Origin: an uncultured Lachnospiraceae bacterium
Lineage (GTDB): Bacteria; Bacillota; Clostridia; Lachnospirales; Lachnospiraceae
Reading direction: 5' to 3'
Assembly (NCBI GenBank): GCA_947591245.1
Contig: CANQCY010000004.1
Span: 32,363 to 96,362 of the forward strand
Length of the DNA: 64,000 nt
The position numbers and the translations under genes are program-made. Position 1 is the first letter of the stretch. Each line of letters opens with the position of its first letter. The notes beneath the pieces were generated by a model. The model was not told where the DNA came from. It made no database searches and saw only the letters and a list, made by a program, of their open reading frames with translations. This document shows positions 46,072-55,293 of the stretch, one piece after another.

Positions 46072-49000
46072 TCCATTTCCTCCCATATATCCTGTTCCGT
46101 CATATTCTGAAGCTCCCTGAACGTTTTCCCGTCTCCGCCTTGTTCCACGCCGCATATTCCCTGAAAACGGCAAAAATCACAGCCTGTCTTATCTCCCATC
46201 CGATACGGACTCGCATCAATTCGTCCATCCATAATTTCCCTGCCGAACTCCGCCGCCTTTTTGATCGTATGAGAAATGATTTTATCCCATTGCTCCTTTG
46301 TCATAACCTTGGAGTTACTCGCAAAATCCCCGTCTTTTTTTGTCTTGACAGGAATACACGCAGACTCCGCACCGCTCTCCAGAACGCCGTTTACGCCGAA
46401 TACCGAATCCAGCTTCTGCAGTATGTCCGCATCCCGGCTGACATAGCCGTCGCACTGGTACTCTTTCAGCATCGCCGCCTCGATATCCGCCTCGTCCTCC
46501 CCCCCGTCGATCCGGATCACCGGATCCGCCACATAATAATAGAGCATGCCCGCCGGAACCATTTCTTTTTCAGGATTTTTCCTCCGTTCCAGATCGGCTG
46601 CCGCCGCCATGTACAGCACGAGCTGCATCTGCAGTCCATAAAAAACGGAATTGAGTGAAAATTTAATTCCGCCCGTCTTGTAATCCACCACCTTTATATA
46701 TACTTTATCATCATCCTCGTATGTATCGATACGGTCTATAATACCGGAGAAAATAAGCTTCCTCTCTCCATCCAGCGAAATTTTCATACTCGGCAGCCCG
46801 TCATTGTAGGAAAATCCCGCTTCACAGTATTCCTGCTCGAATGCGCCGCGCCGCATCTGTTCTGATATCGCCCACACCGCCCGGTTCATCATATGCTTAA
46901 TCCTGGTTATCATATATTCAATCCGTTTCGACTGGCGGAACAACAAATCCCTGTAGCCCTTGACTGATTGTTCCACACACTTGTCGACCATCGCTGCAAT
47001 TTTTTCTTTATCGAGATCGCGCCACCGCAAATTTTGTTCCCGCATCCGATCCGAAAGTTCCTTCAGCGTGTAGTGGACGACGTTTCCGAAATCCGGCCTC
47101 TCCACCGCATATTCCCGGCGTTCCCGCAAAATCAAACCGTACAGCATAAAATAGGCGTACGGGCAGTTCGCAAACTTCTCCAGTCTCGTGATGCTGCCAT
47201 ACAGTTCATTTCCGTATAAATATTCCAGCGCCTCTTTGGACAGTCTGTCCGCCCGTTTTTCTTCCAGTCCCGCATTCAGGGCGTCCCGCAGCCACGCCAT
47301 ATCCCCGGCGTCCTTATAATGCTTCCATATCTCCCACCATACATGCTTTGCCGCCCCGTCCCGTACGCTCTCCGATGCAAAACCGGACAGCAGAAACGTA
47401 AGCCCCCGGTCCGTTCCCAGAAGCGTCCGACGCGAAAATTTTAGATCTTCATCCGTTCTCACGGTCAGCCGCGGAAAGATACGGCGGATCTTATCCAAAA
47501 CATAAGACGCCTGCCGCCCTTCGCCCTTCGCATTGCTGGCGCTGTATGTAAAAACAAGTTTTTCAGACGGCTTCGTAAAAATCAAATAGAGGTAAAACAA
47601 ATCATCCGCCGCCTTTTTGCTCCCCGTCGGCGCAAGAGTAATGCCCATCTGCTCAATCTTTCTTCTCTCCCTCGTGTTGACGATCCCCGGCCCCTGGCTT
47701 TTCCCTGGCACGATATCGTCGCTGAAACCCACAAAAAATAACGCCTTAATATCCTTCAAACGGGTGCGATGGATATCGCCCACCATAACCTGATTCGCTC
47801 TGGGCGGGATAAATCCGACAAGCCCCTCGGAAATACCCGCCGCCAGTATCTGACGGTACTCATCAAAGCTTACTGTCTCATCTCCCATCAATTCTACCAT
47901 CTCTTCCATGAGATTTATAATGACCGCATACGCCTGCCGGTACTCCCTTGCGAGCGTATCCTCTCCCCGCTCCTCAAAAACCTTGCTCTGCGAGGCCATC
48001 TTGCTATAGGCGTCCTGACGCGCCAGAAACGCATAGATCGCCTTCGTATACTGTTCCACCGTTTTGCGCCCTCCGCCCAGTTCCGAAAAAAGTTCCCGAA
48101 GGCAGTCGCATACGCGCTCTCTTGAAGCATTGACCTCCTCCATCGGAAATAAATTCTCCGCATATTTCCACTCCTTATCATAAGCGGAAAAGCCACGTTT
48201 CCCCGTCGCAATAACATAATTTTCGAGCAAATCCGTCTCCTCGCGCGTGAGCGGTGAAAGCCCGCATCTCAAAAAGCGGAACGTGCTCTCACGATCCATA
48301 TTCGCCGCATACATCTGCAACGCCGCCTGTATGTATTCCGCCACCCAGTTTGCCCCGATATTTTTCTTGGCGTCCATGAAGTACCGGATCCCCATTTTGG
48401 AAAATTCTCTCGAAAGCGCCTGCTCATATGACGGGATATCTCCTGTAATGACCGCTATGTCCTTCCACTCATATCCGCCCGCCGCTGTCATCCACCATAT
48501 TTCCTCTGCCACAAAAGCCGCCTCATCCTGCGGCTTGCTCCCGGTATAGAGGCAGATGTCGCGAGTGTCGTCCCGCCATGCGTCGGACGGATAACAAAAT
48601 AAATTCTTTTCCAAAAAAGCGAGCTCGCCCTTTTCCGCAAACCGGTAGGAATCCTTCTCCTTTCCGCGCCCCGTTACGACCGGAGGCAGGACTTCAACCG
48701 GAAGCCGGTTCGCGATCTGCGTAAGCGTAAGTACCGTATTCCGGCTGATCTGAAATATATGGCCGCGCTTTTGCAAAACGTCTGTCGTCACGGTCACATA
48801 CATATGATCGCACAGCTTCATAAGCCGCCCGATCAGATCATACTGATTCGGCGTAAAACCGGTGAACCCGTCGAGGCAGATGACGGAATTTTCAATCCCC
48901 TCCATCTCGTGAATCACTTTTGCCAGCTGCACCGTCAGTTCTTCTGCCATCATATAGGCGTCGCCCATTTTTTCTTTAAAACAATCATGTATCAGCCGGA

Positions 49001-49457
49001 TATCCTGAAATTTGCTTCCCAACTCGGCGAGCTGCTGAAACTGCCTGTCCTCGCAGATCCCGTACTGCTCCAGCTCGCACAAAAAGGATTTGCACTCATC
49101 CAGAAATCCCGGTTTGTCTATGCCCTTCCTGAAATAGAGAAGATTGTCTTTTTGCTCGGAAAGCACCCGCCTCAAAAGCATCGTTTTTCCCATATCTTCT
49201 AAAATCGTCCGCTCCAGCGCCGGAAATTTTTCAAATACCCGGAATGCAAGACGGTGAAAACTAAGCACGTCGATATTTAAGATCCCCCTGCCGCCGCTCG
49301 CCTCCACAAGCGTTTTCTGGGTCTCAAGCGTAAACTGATCCGGCACGAGAATAAAAAACTGCTTATCCCTGTGTTCTGCCGCCTCTTTTGTGATCATATC
49401 ATATATAAAAGCGCTTTTTCCGCTGCCCGCACATCCGAAAACAAATTGTAACGCCAT
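46068..49457 (-). CDS. addB: ATP-dependent nuclease subunit AddB
   Basis: 1129 aa. Partner of AddA; has an inactive helicase-like core that recognises Chi and a C-terminal nuclease. Walker A FGCAGSGKSAFIYDM at the N-terminus; nuclease part from about 800 with VVDYKTGGIKFSL. Four Fe-S cluster cysteines are placed as expected: one in FANCPYAYF, three in GCDFCRFQGICG at the end. First gene of the addBA run. Confidence 0.96.
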   Translation of the reverse strand: MALQFVFGCAGSGKSAFIYDMITKEAAEHRDKQFFILVPDQFTLETQKTLVEASGGRGILNIDVLSFHRLAFRVFEKFPALERTILEDMGKTMLLRRVLSEQKDNLLYFRKGIDKPGFLDECKSFLCELEQYGICEDRQFQQLAELGSKFQDIRLIHDCFKEKMGDAYMMAEELTVQLAKVIHEMEGIENSVICLDGFTGFTPNQYDLIGRLMKLCDHMYVTVTTDVLQKRGHIFQISRNTVLTLTQIANRLPVEVLPPVVTGRGKEKDSYRFAEKGELAFLEKNLFCYPSDAWRDDTRDICLYTGSKPQDEAAFVAEEIWWMTAAGGYEWKDIAVITGDIPSYEQALSREFSKMGIRYFMDAKKNIGANWVAEYIQAALQMYAANMDRESTFRFLRCGLSPLTREETDLLENYVIATGKRGFSAYDKEWKYAENLFPMEEVNASRERVCDCLRELFSELGGGRKTVEQYTKAIYAFLARQDAYSKMASQSKVFEERGEDTLAREYRQAYAVIINLMEEMVELMGDETVSFDEYRQILAAGISEGLVGFIPPRANQVMVGDIHRTRLKDIKALFFVGFSDDIVPGKSQGPGIVNTRERRKIEQMGITLAPTGSKKAADDLFYLYLIFTKPSEKLVFTYSASNAKGEGRQASYVLDKIRRIFPRLTVRTDEDLKFSRRTLLGTDRGLTFLLSGFASESVRDGAAKHVWWEIWKHYKDAGDMAWLRDALNAGLEEKRADRLSKEALEYLYGNELYGSITRLEKFANCPYAYFMLYGLILRERREYAVERPDFGNVVHYTLKELSDRMREQNLRWRDLDKEKIAAMVDKCVEQSVKGYRDLLFRQSKRIEYMITRIKHMMNRAVWAISEQMRRGAFEQEYCEAGFSYNDGLPSMKISLDGERKLIFSGIIDRIDTYEDDDKVYIKVVDYKTGGIKFSLNSVFYGLQMQLVLYMAAAADLERRKNPEKEMVPAGMLYYYVADPVIRIDGGEDEADIEAAMLKEYQCDGYVSRDADILQKLDSVFGVNGVLESGAESACIPVKTKKDGDFASNSKVMTKEQWDKIISHTIKKAAEFGREIMDGRIDASPYRMGDKTGCDFCRFQGICGVEQGGDGKTFRELQNMTEQDIWEEME

Positions 49458-49549
49458 ATCTATCTCCTGCCCTCTGTTCTATTTTATTATATCACCGCAT
49501 ATAATGAAGTAAGATGGAATCTACACTCCATAAAGGGGGAATTATCTAA

Positions 49550-50014
49550 ATGTCAAAAACAAAAATTGTGGTACTTCAAATGAAAGAGCTCGTATATACC
49601 GGTATATTCGTAGGACTTGGCATCTTACTCGTCATACTGCTGATCGTCATGTTTTATCCCTTTCATAAAGACGAATCTGCTCAGGAAGCCGATTCTTCCG
49701 GCATAGAAGCAAATGCCTACATACCCGGCGTTTATAACTCTCAGCTGCAGCTCGGCGATACCAGCCTGAATCTGGAAGTTGCAGTAGATGAGAATCAAAT
49801 CAAGTCCGTTTCGCTTGTCAATTTGGACGAATCCATAACCACCATGTATCCGCTTGTGCAGCCTTCACTGGAATACATCGAGGAAGAACTGATCGCAGGA
49901 ACCGCCATTGACGATATCGCCGTAAATGAAAAAAGCAAATACACTCAGGCTATGCTGGTCGATGGCATCAAAAATGCCCTCGAAAAGGCAAAACCGAAAA
50001 CTGAGGAGCAATAA
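49550..50014 (+). CDS. Membrane-anchored small exported protein, possibly FMN-binding-like
   Basis: 154 aa. One N-terminal membrane helix (ELVYTGIFVGLGILLVILLIVMFY) anchors an external domain of about 110 residues (GVYNSQLQLGDTSLNLEVAVDENQIKSVSLVNL...KSKYTQAMLVDGIKNALEKA). The pattern of that domain faintly recalls FMN-binding lipoprotein domains, but no flavin-threonine motif is seen. SD AAAGGGGGAATTATCTAA before ATG is good. Its stop codon is only 3 nt from the convergent nadE stop. Function unknown. Confidence 0.75.
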   Translation: MSKTKIVVLQMKELVYTGIFVGLGILLVILLIVMFYPFHKDESAQEADSSGIEANAYIPGVYNSQLQLGDTSLNLEVAVDENQIKSVSLVNLDESITTMYPLVQPSLEYIEEELIAGTAIDDIAVNEKSKYTQAMLVDGIKNALEKAKPKTEEQ

Positions 50015-50017
50015 ATT

Positions 50018-51991
50018 TCAGGCAGTTCCGGGATCGATCCTCTCAAGATCAGCTTTCCAAAGCGCGTCAGAGGCGTCGCTCGGCATCCTGAGATCTCCTC
50101 TCGGCGACAGGGCGACAGACCCCACTTTCGGTCCGTCCGGAATACAGGAGCGCTTAAACTGCTGCCTGAAAAACCGGTGATAAAACGTATACAGCCACTT
50201 GTATATCACATGCTCATCATAAACTCCTTTAAATGCATATACCGCCATCCGATATATTTTCGATGGCATAAAACCAAACCGGAGCGCATAGTAAAGGTAA
50301 AAATCATGCAGTTCATAAGGACCTACTATGTCTTCGGTTTTTTGCGCAATCTCTCCGTCCTTTGGCGGCAGAAGCTCAGGGCTGACCGGAGTATCCAGAA
50401 CATCATAGAGCGCCGCCTTTAATGCATCGCTATCGCAGCTATCGGCATAATAGCGGACAAGATAGCGGACTAGCGTCTTCGGTACGGAACAGTTGACGCC
50501 GTACATCGACATATGATCGCCATTATAGGTAGCCCACCCCAAGGCAAGCTCCGACATATCCCCGGTTCCGATGACGAGCCCGTTTACCTGGTTGGCGATA
50601 TTCATAAGAATCTGCGTCCTTTCCCGCGCCTGCCCGTTTTCATATGTCACATCATGTATATTGATATCATGTCCTATATCTTCAAAATGCTGCCGCACCG
50701 CTTTTTCTATCGAAATCTCCCGAAGCTGCGTGCCGAGATTCTCCGCCAGCCTCACCGCATTTTGATATGTGCGGCCGGTCGTACCAAAGCATGGCATCGT
50801 CACGCTGACGATCCCTTTCCGGCCAACGCCAATCCGGTCAAATGCCCGGACGGTAACCAGAAGCGCCAGCGTAGAGTCCAGCCCGCCCGAAAGTCCGATC
50901 ACTACGCTTTTGCATCCTGTGTGCCGAAGCCTCTTTTCCAGCCCCGCCGCCTGAATATTGAGAATTTCATTGCAGCGTTCCTCTCGGTGCGTCTTTGCCA
51001 TAGGCACAAACGGCGTTCGCTCAAACGTGCGCGTCAGCGTTGTCTCTCCCATTTCCCTAAACGCCAGCACATGTTTTTTATAACCAAGCCTTTCCGGTGA
51101 ATCGCAAGCCGGAAATGTCGTAATCCGCCTTCTCTCCGCCGCCAGTTTTTTCACATCGAGCTCCGTGATCCTGTCGCTCTGTCCGAACGGCTCGCTCTCT
51201 GCAAGAATGGTTCCGTTTTCCGCAATCAGGTTGTGCCCGCCATAAACAAGATCGGTCGTGGATTCTCCCCCCGCAGCGTCTGCATATAAGTACCCGCTTA
51301 TCGTCCTTGCGCTCTGCCCTTTCACCAGCTCGCGCCGGTAAGCCGCCTTTCCCGTCACCTCGTCGCTCGCTGAGGTGTTTGCGAAAACGGTTGCCCCCGC
51401 CATTGCGTGATATGAGCTGGGCGGCGCCGGCACCCACAAATCTTCACAGATCTCCACTGCCACGGCAAATTCCCGCATACTCTCACAAACTGCGATCTGT
51501 TTCATGCCAAAGCAGACCGGCTCTGACTGAAACGGCAACAGGTGCTGCGCATTTCCCGGCATACCCTCGCAGCCCGCTTCATATACCGCCCCGCTTCCGG
51601 CGAAATGCCTTCCCTCATAAAATTCAGAATAAGACGGAATATGGGTTTTCGGCACAAGTCCGAGTACGGTTCCGTGGAACACAAGAGCCGCCGCATTGTA
51701 CAGCCTTCCTTCGTGTACCAGAGGAAGCCCCGCCACAAACAAGGTATCCAGCTGTTCCGTTCCCTTTGCAAACGCTTCCAATCCTTTTAAGGCGCCAGCC
51801 AACAGCGGCTCCTGCAAAAACAGGTCGCCGCACGTATAACCGGTTATGCAAAATTCGGGGAAAACCAGAAGCTTCGCGCCCTGTCCGCTAATCTCCACCG
51901 CCTTCTCAATCATTTTCCCGCAGTTATATGCCGGATCCGCCACCCTCAGATCAGGTGAGCAGACGCCGACCTTTACGAATCCGTCTTTCAT
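50018..51991 (-). CDS. nadE: Glutamine-dependent NAD+ synthetase
   Basis: 657 aa. Last step of NAD biosynthesis: amidates nicotinate adenine dinucleotide with ammonia from glutamine. The N-terminal carbon-nitrogen hydrolase domain has the Glu in FPEFCITGY, the Lys in GLVPKTHIPSY and the nucleophilic Cys in VEICEDLWVP. The C-terminal synthetase has the P-loop GLSGGLDSTLALL. The second of two adjacent ATGs (51991) has the best distance to GGAGG. Ends 3 nt from a convergent gene. Confidence 0.95.
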   Translation of the reverse strand: MKDGFVKVGVCSPDLRVADPAYNCGKMIEKAVEISGQGAKLLVFPEFCITGYTCGDLFLQEPLLAGALKGLEAFAKGTEQLDTLFVAGLPLVHEGRLYNAAALVFHGTVLGLVPKTHIPSYSEFYEGRHFAGSGAVYEAGCEGMPGNAQHLLPFQSEPVCFGMKQIAVCESMREFAVAVEICEDLWVPAPPSSYHAMAGATVFANTSASDEVTGKAAYRRELVKGQSARTISGYLYADAAGGESTTDLVYGGHNLIAENGTILAESEPFGQSDRITELDVKKLAAERRRITTFPACDSPERLGYKKHVLAFREMGETTLTRTFERTPFVPMAKTHREERCNEILNIQAAGLEKRLRHTGCKSVVIGLSGGLDSTLALLVTVRAFDRIGVGRKGIVSVTMPCFGTTGRTYQNAVRLAENLGTQLREISIEKAVRQHFEDIGHDINIHDVTYENGQARERTQILMNIANQVNGLVIGTGDMSELALGWATYNGDHMSMYGVNCSVPKTLVRYLVRYYADSCDSDALKAALYDVLDTPVSPELLPPKDGEIAQKTEDIVGPYELHDFYLYYALRFGFMPSKIYRMAVYAFKGVYDEHVIYKWLYTFYHRFFRQQFKRSCIPDGPKVGSVALSPRGDLRMPSDASDALWKADLERIDPGTA

Positions 51992-52040
51992 CATTACCTC
52001 CATCGGCACACGCTTTTTGCCGTTTTACTTTTATAATTTA

Positions 52041-52067
52041 AAAGAGCAGCGATTCATTTCGCTGCCC
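52041..52067 (-). terminator. Terminator of the 6S-like RNA gene
   Basis: GGGCAGCG/CGCTGCTC stem with an 8-nt loop followed by TTTT on the minus strand, 50 nt upstream of nadE. Confidence 0.85.
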
Positions 52068-52095
52068 TATATAAGCTTTCATAACCCCCCAAAAT

Positions 52096-52289
52096 GCCGG
52101 TTCCTGATTTTTGACTCCTAGCGTATGCTAGGTGGGCAACCGCACGTGATCTTCTGCCTTCCATTGCAATGATGTCATTGTACTGAATAATCAGCAGTGA
52201 CGGCCTGGCATCCAACCACAAATATAGGAATCCCGTTTAAAGTATTGTAGGTTCAAAAATTCAAGAGTGTCGAACATCCCAGGAAGCCT
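52096..52289 (-). ncRNA. ssrS: Likely 6S RNA
   Basis: A 194-nt non-coding interval has its own strong promoter and terminator. Read on the minus strand it folds as a long rod: closing TTCCTG/CAGGAA after AGGC, then GGGATGTTCGACACTC against GAGTC, central unpaired regions, TGCC/GGCA, and a GTCA/TGAC tip. A small hairpin CCTAGC/GCTAGG lies on the 3' side of the bubble, and GGTTGCCC near it resembles known 6S parts. Size and layout fit 6S RNA, which holds the vegetative RNA polymerase in stationary phase. I rely on recognition, so the name is likely but not proven. Confidence 0.65.
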
Positions 52290-52295
52290 AACAAT

Positions 52296-52324
52296 AGTAT
52301 ACCTAATATCCGCGTTTTTATCAA
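52296..52324 (-). promoter_or_regulatory. Promoter of the 6S-like RNA
   Basis: Minus-strand TTGATA, 17-nt spacer, TATACT. It lies just after the integrase stop codon, with the RNA starting 7 nt downstream. Confidence 0.8.
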
Positions 52325-52332
52325 GAGGATTT

Positions 52333-53400
52333 TTATAAAAGTTCATTCATTGTTTTTACCCCCGTCGCAACGGCATTATTAAAACTGTGTCCATAGATGT
52401 TGGTCGTTGTAGAAACCTTCGTATGCCCTCCTAACTTCGCCACATCTACCGCGCTCATCTTCGTCATGAGAAGGCTCAGGTTTGTGTGCCGCAAATCATG
52501 ATAACGTATGTACCGGAAACCATTGTTTTTGATAAAACGCGCCCACCGTTTTGTCACATTATTGGGATGCCAGGGCGAGCCGTCCTTTTCCCTGAGCACA
52601 AAATGCGCTTTGTCTTTGTAGAGATAACCCAGGCTTTTCCTATCCTTCGCCTGCTGCCTGTCCGCCCGTTTCAACACGTCGTACAAGGCGTCCGGTATGC
52701 CGATCTGCCTCACCGTATGATTCTTCGTGTGATTCATTTTCACAATCTCCTTTCCCGCCGTCGTCCTGCTTTCACAGATCGTCATGACGCGGTTTGCCAT
52801 ATCGACGTTATCCCATCTGAGCGCGCAGACTTCCTCCCGCCTGCATCCGCAGTAAAGCGCGATACTGACTGCCACCTCTAGCCCGATATCGCCGGATGAC
52901 TTTAGTTTTGAAAGTATTTTTTTCGCCTCGTCCGGCTGATAAATATGATGATAAAACGGCTCGTGTTTAAGCGGTTTTATCTTTCTGACCGGATTTACCT
53001 GCAATCCGTAAATCTCATCATTTTCAATCATGTATTCAAACACTGTCATGAGATGCGTCCTGTGTTTATTGATTGTATTATTGCTTAGATTTTTTCTCGC
53101 TTTCAAAAACGCAAAATACTCCAAAATCTGTTTAGTCGTAATCTCTTCCAATTTTGCATCCGCACCCCAGAACGACAGAATGTGGCGCTGGATGTTTTTT
53201 GTATACGTCCATGTTGTTTTTGCGTTACGGACATAATTGACATTCGTATTCCAGTCCTCCAAAAGCTGCCCCAGCGTGAACGTCCGCTGCGCTTCGGGTT
53301 TTGCATCAGCCTCCTTTCCGTTCTCCGCCTTCTCTCCTGCATTTTCGCACCGGACGCCAAAAGCGCCATAGATTACATTGTTTTCCGTGTAAATCTTCAT
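52333..53400 (-). CDS. Tyrosine recombinase / phage-type integrase, standing alone
   Basis: 355 aa, complete. Core-binding SAM-like domain about 45-150 (TLGQLLEDWNTNVNYVRN...HRTHLMTVFEYM). Catalytic domain with Arg in GCRREEVCALRWD, His-x-x-Arg in HDLRHTNLSLL, then GGHTKVSTTTNIYGHS with the nucleophilic Tyr. All catalytic residues are present. The start MKIYTENN at 53400 follows GGAGG by 5 nt. No excisionase, relaxase or phage genes surround it. It lies directly upstream of the 6S-like RNA promoter and downstream of repeat copy C. It may be a relic of an integrated element or a domesticated recombinase. Confidence 0.92.
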   Translation of the reverse strand: MKIYTENNVIYGAFGVRCENAGEKAENGKEADAKPEAQRTFTLGQLLEDWNTNVNYVRNAKTTWTYTKNIQRHILSFWGADAKLEEITTKQILEYFAFLKARKNLSNNTINKHRTHLMTVFEYMIENDEIYGLQVNPVRKIKPLKHEPFYHHIYQPDEAKKILSKLKSSGDIGLEVAVSIALYCGCRREEVCALRWDNVDMANRVMTICESRTTAGKEIVKMNHTKNHTVRQIGIPDALYDVLKRADRQQAKDRKSLGYLYKDKAHFVLREKDGSPWHPNNVTKRWARFIKNNGFRYIRYHDLRHTNLSLLMTKMSAVDVAKLGGHTKVSTTTNIYGHSFNNAVATGVKTMNELL

Positions 53401-53418
53401 TTTTTCCTCCATTCTGCC

Positions 53419-53482
53419 GCGCAAGCGGCTGTTAGTTTCTCACGTTCGCGGGCGGCGATATGGCTTATGCCTTCCGCGCAAA
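53419..53482 (-). repeat. Dispersed terminator-adjacent repeat, copy C
   Basis: Minus-strand TTGCGCGGAAGGCATAAGCC, then CGCCGCCCGCGAACGTGAG, matching copies A and B; the tail differs and forms its own GCCGC/GCGGC hairpin. It begins behind the T-rich tail of the spoIIQ-like terminator and ends just before the integrase SD. Confidence 0.75.
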
Positions 53483-53487
53483 CAAAT

Positions 53488-53529
53488 AAAATCTGACCGC
53501 AGGAACTTAAGTTCCTACAGTCAGATTTT
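53488..53529 (-). terminator. Long terminator hairpin after the SpoIIQ-like gene
   Basis: AAAATCTGAC/GTCAGATTTT (10 bp) encloses a perfect AGGAACTTAAGTTCCT palindrome, followed on the minus strand by ATTTGTTTG. It is immediately upstream of repeat copy C. Confidence 0.8.
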
Positions 53530-53568
53530 AAACTATTTTGAAAGAAAAATATATCTTTATGGACTTCC

Positions 53569-54297
53569 CTAACGTAAAAGCACAAGCGGATTTACCGTCT
53601 CGCCTTTTTGCTTCACCTGATAATAAAGGTTTGCGCCCTCTACCGAAAAATATTTCGTCGGTTTCGCTATTTTGCCGATGACCTGTCCCTCGCTTACCTC
53701 GTCTCCTTTTGAAACCGTCAGATCCTTCAGCTGTCCGTAAACTACTTTAAAATCATCACCGATGGCAACCGTTACGGTTGTGCCCGTCTCATCATTTTTT
53801 TCTATGCTTTTCACCACGCCGTTCGCACTGGATTTTACGCTTTCGCCAACCTTGCTTCCTATGATAACGGCGGGATTCGTTTTAAACTGCGATAATGTCG
53901 GAAAAAACACGACCTTATCCGCGCTATATTCAATGAGAATATCTCCCTCAACAGGCCAGAGCAGCCCTGTCTCCTGGTCAAAATGAAGCCTGTCCTCTGC
54001 GCTGATCTTCTTGCTGCTCATCGCCGGCTTTGCCTTCGGCGTAACGGCCGGTTTCGGCGTCTTTTCTTTCACCTCTGATTTGACATTGTCCGCCGTCGTC
54101 TCCTCCGTCACGGGCTGAAACGTAGCGTCGGGCTTTTCTGTAACGACAGGTTTTGCCGTTTCCTGCGCAACCGCCATATTGCCTGGATTATCATCGCCAC
54201 CGTCCGAGAAAACCCGCATACATATGAAACCAAATGCAGCCAGACATGCGATTCCACATATTAGCGAGATATAAAACCCTTTCTCCTTATAAAACAT
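53569..54297 (-). CDS. SpoIIQ-like LytM-fold protein, metal ligands lost
   Basis: 242 aa. One membrane helix near the N-terminus (FYISLICGIACLAAFGFICM), a Thr/Pro/Lys-rich stretch (45-100), then an M23/LytM-like beta domain from about 115. In active peptidases the end reads HLHFEV with an earlier zinc His; here it is LYYQVKQKGETVNPL, so hydrolase activity is unlikely. Such degenerate membrane-anchored LytM proteins are typical of SpoIIQ, the forespore half of the channel that links forespore and mother cell. A SigF-type promoter in front supports this. No terminator separates rfbA from its promoter region. Confidence 0.75.
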   Translation of the reverse strand: MFYKEKGFYISLICGIACLAAFGFICMRVFSDGGDDNPGNMAVAQETAKPVVTEKPDATFQPVTEETTADNVKSEVKEKTPKPAVTPKAKPAMSSKKISAEDRLHFDQETGLLWPVEGDILIEYSADKVVFFPTLSQFKTNPAVIIGSKVGESVKSSANGVVKSIEKNDETGTTVTVAIGDDFKVVYGQLKDLTVSKGDEVSEGQVIGKIAKPTKYFSVEGANLYYQVKQKGETVNPLVLLR

Positions 54298-54325
54298 TTC
54301 ATCACCTCAATTCAAGTTTTATAAA

Positions 54326-54354
54326 TAGTCTTGCCTGAATTTAAGTGATTATAC
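54326..54354 (-). promoter_or_regulatory. SigF-type promoter of the SpoIIQ-like gene
   Basis: Minus strand GTATA (54354-54350), 14-nt spacer, GGCAAGACTA (54335-54326), matching the SigF pattern GYATA and GGnnAnAnTn. It starts about 30 nt upstream of the SD GAGGTGA. Confidence 0.55.
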
Positions 54355-54386
54355 AATTTATTCTATTGCAAATTATGGAAATGATC

Positions 54387-55265
54387 CTAATACATGATTT
54401 TACCGTCCGCAACCTGCATCAGATGTTTTCCATAGAGCGATTTCCCATACGCTTTCGCCGCCTTAAGCAGCATATCCTGATCAATCCAGCCGTTTCTGTA
54501 TGCGATTTCCTCTAATGCCGACAACATAATTCCCTGACGCCTTTCAAGCACTTTCACAAATTCACTGGCATCGGCAAGAGCGTCCATCGTCCCCGTGTCC
54601 AGCCACGCATAACCGCGCCCCATCTGTATGACGTTTAGCTTTCCCTCTTCCAGATACATGCGGTTCAAATCCGTGATCTCCAGCTCCCCGCGGGCAGATG
54701 GTTTCACCTTCTTCGCCAGTTCCACGACACGGTTATCATAAAAATACAGCCCAGTCACGCAATAATTTGATTTCGGATGTTCCGGCTTTTCCTCGATTGA
54801 AACCGCTTTCCCGTTCTCATCAAATTCAACGATCCCAAACCGCTCCGGATCATCCACATAATATCCGAACACCGTAGCGCCCTCTTCCCGCGCCGCCGCT
54901 TTGCGGAGATTCTTTGTCAGGCCGCTGCCGTAAAAAATATTATCTCCCAATACCATCGCACAGCAATCGCCATCAATAAATTCTTCGCCGATCAAAAACG
55001 CCTGCGCAAGCCCGTCCGGACTCGGTTGGACTTTGTACTGCAAATGAATCCCGAAGTTGGATCCGTCTCCGAGAAGCCTTTCGAAGTTCGGCAGATCCTC
55101 CGGCGTGGAAATAATGAGTATCTCCCGGATCCCCGCCAGCATCAGCGTCGAAAGCGGATAATATATCATCGGTTTGTCATATACAGGCAGCAGCTGCTTG
55201 GATGTGACCATTGTCAACGGATACAATCTCGTGCCGGACCCCCCGGCTAACACTATTCCTTTCAT
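54387..55265 (-). CDS. rfbA: Glucose-1-phosphate thymidylyltransferase
   Basis: Makes dTDP-glucose, the first step to dTDP-rhamnose and other dTDP sugars of surface glycans. The 292-aa nucleotidyltransferase has [45 protein letters not shown] and [15 protein letters not shown]. The start at 55265 follows GGAGG. It begins 28 nt after the membrane glycosyltransferase-like gene. The other rfb genes (B, C, D) are not in the window. Confidence 0.95.
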   Translation of the reverse strand: MKGIVLAGGSGTRLYPLTMVTSKQLLPVYDKPMIYYPLSTLMLAGIREILIISTPEDLPNFERLLGDGSNFGIHLQYKVQPSPDGLAQAFLIGEEFIDGDCCAMVLGDNIFYGSGLTKNLRKAAAREEGATVFGYYVDDPERFGIVEFDENGKAVSIEEKPEHPKSNYCVTGLYFYDNRVVELAKKVKPSARGELEITDLNRMYLEEGKLNVIQMGRGYAWLDTGTMDALADASEFVKVLERRQGIMLSALEEIAYRNGWIDQDMLLKAAKAYGKSLYGKHLMQVADGKIMY

Positions 55266-55293
55266 TTTAGCCTCCATTTCCATTTTCACCGCA

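Noticed and set aside
52333..53400. Prophage or integrative conjugative element
   Set aside because: Only the integrase is present; neighbours are a ncRNA, nadE and a sporulation gene, with no capsid, relaxase or excisionase genes.
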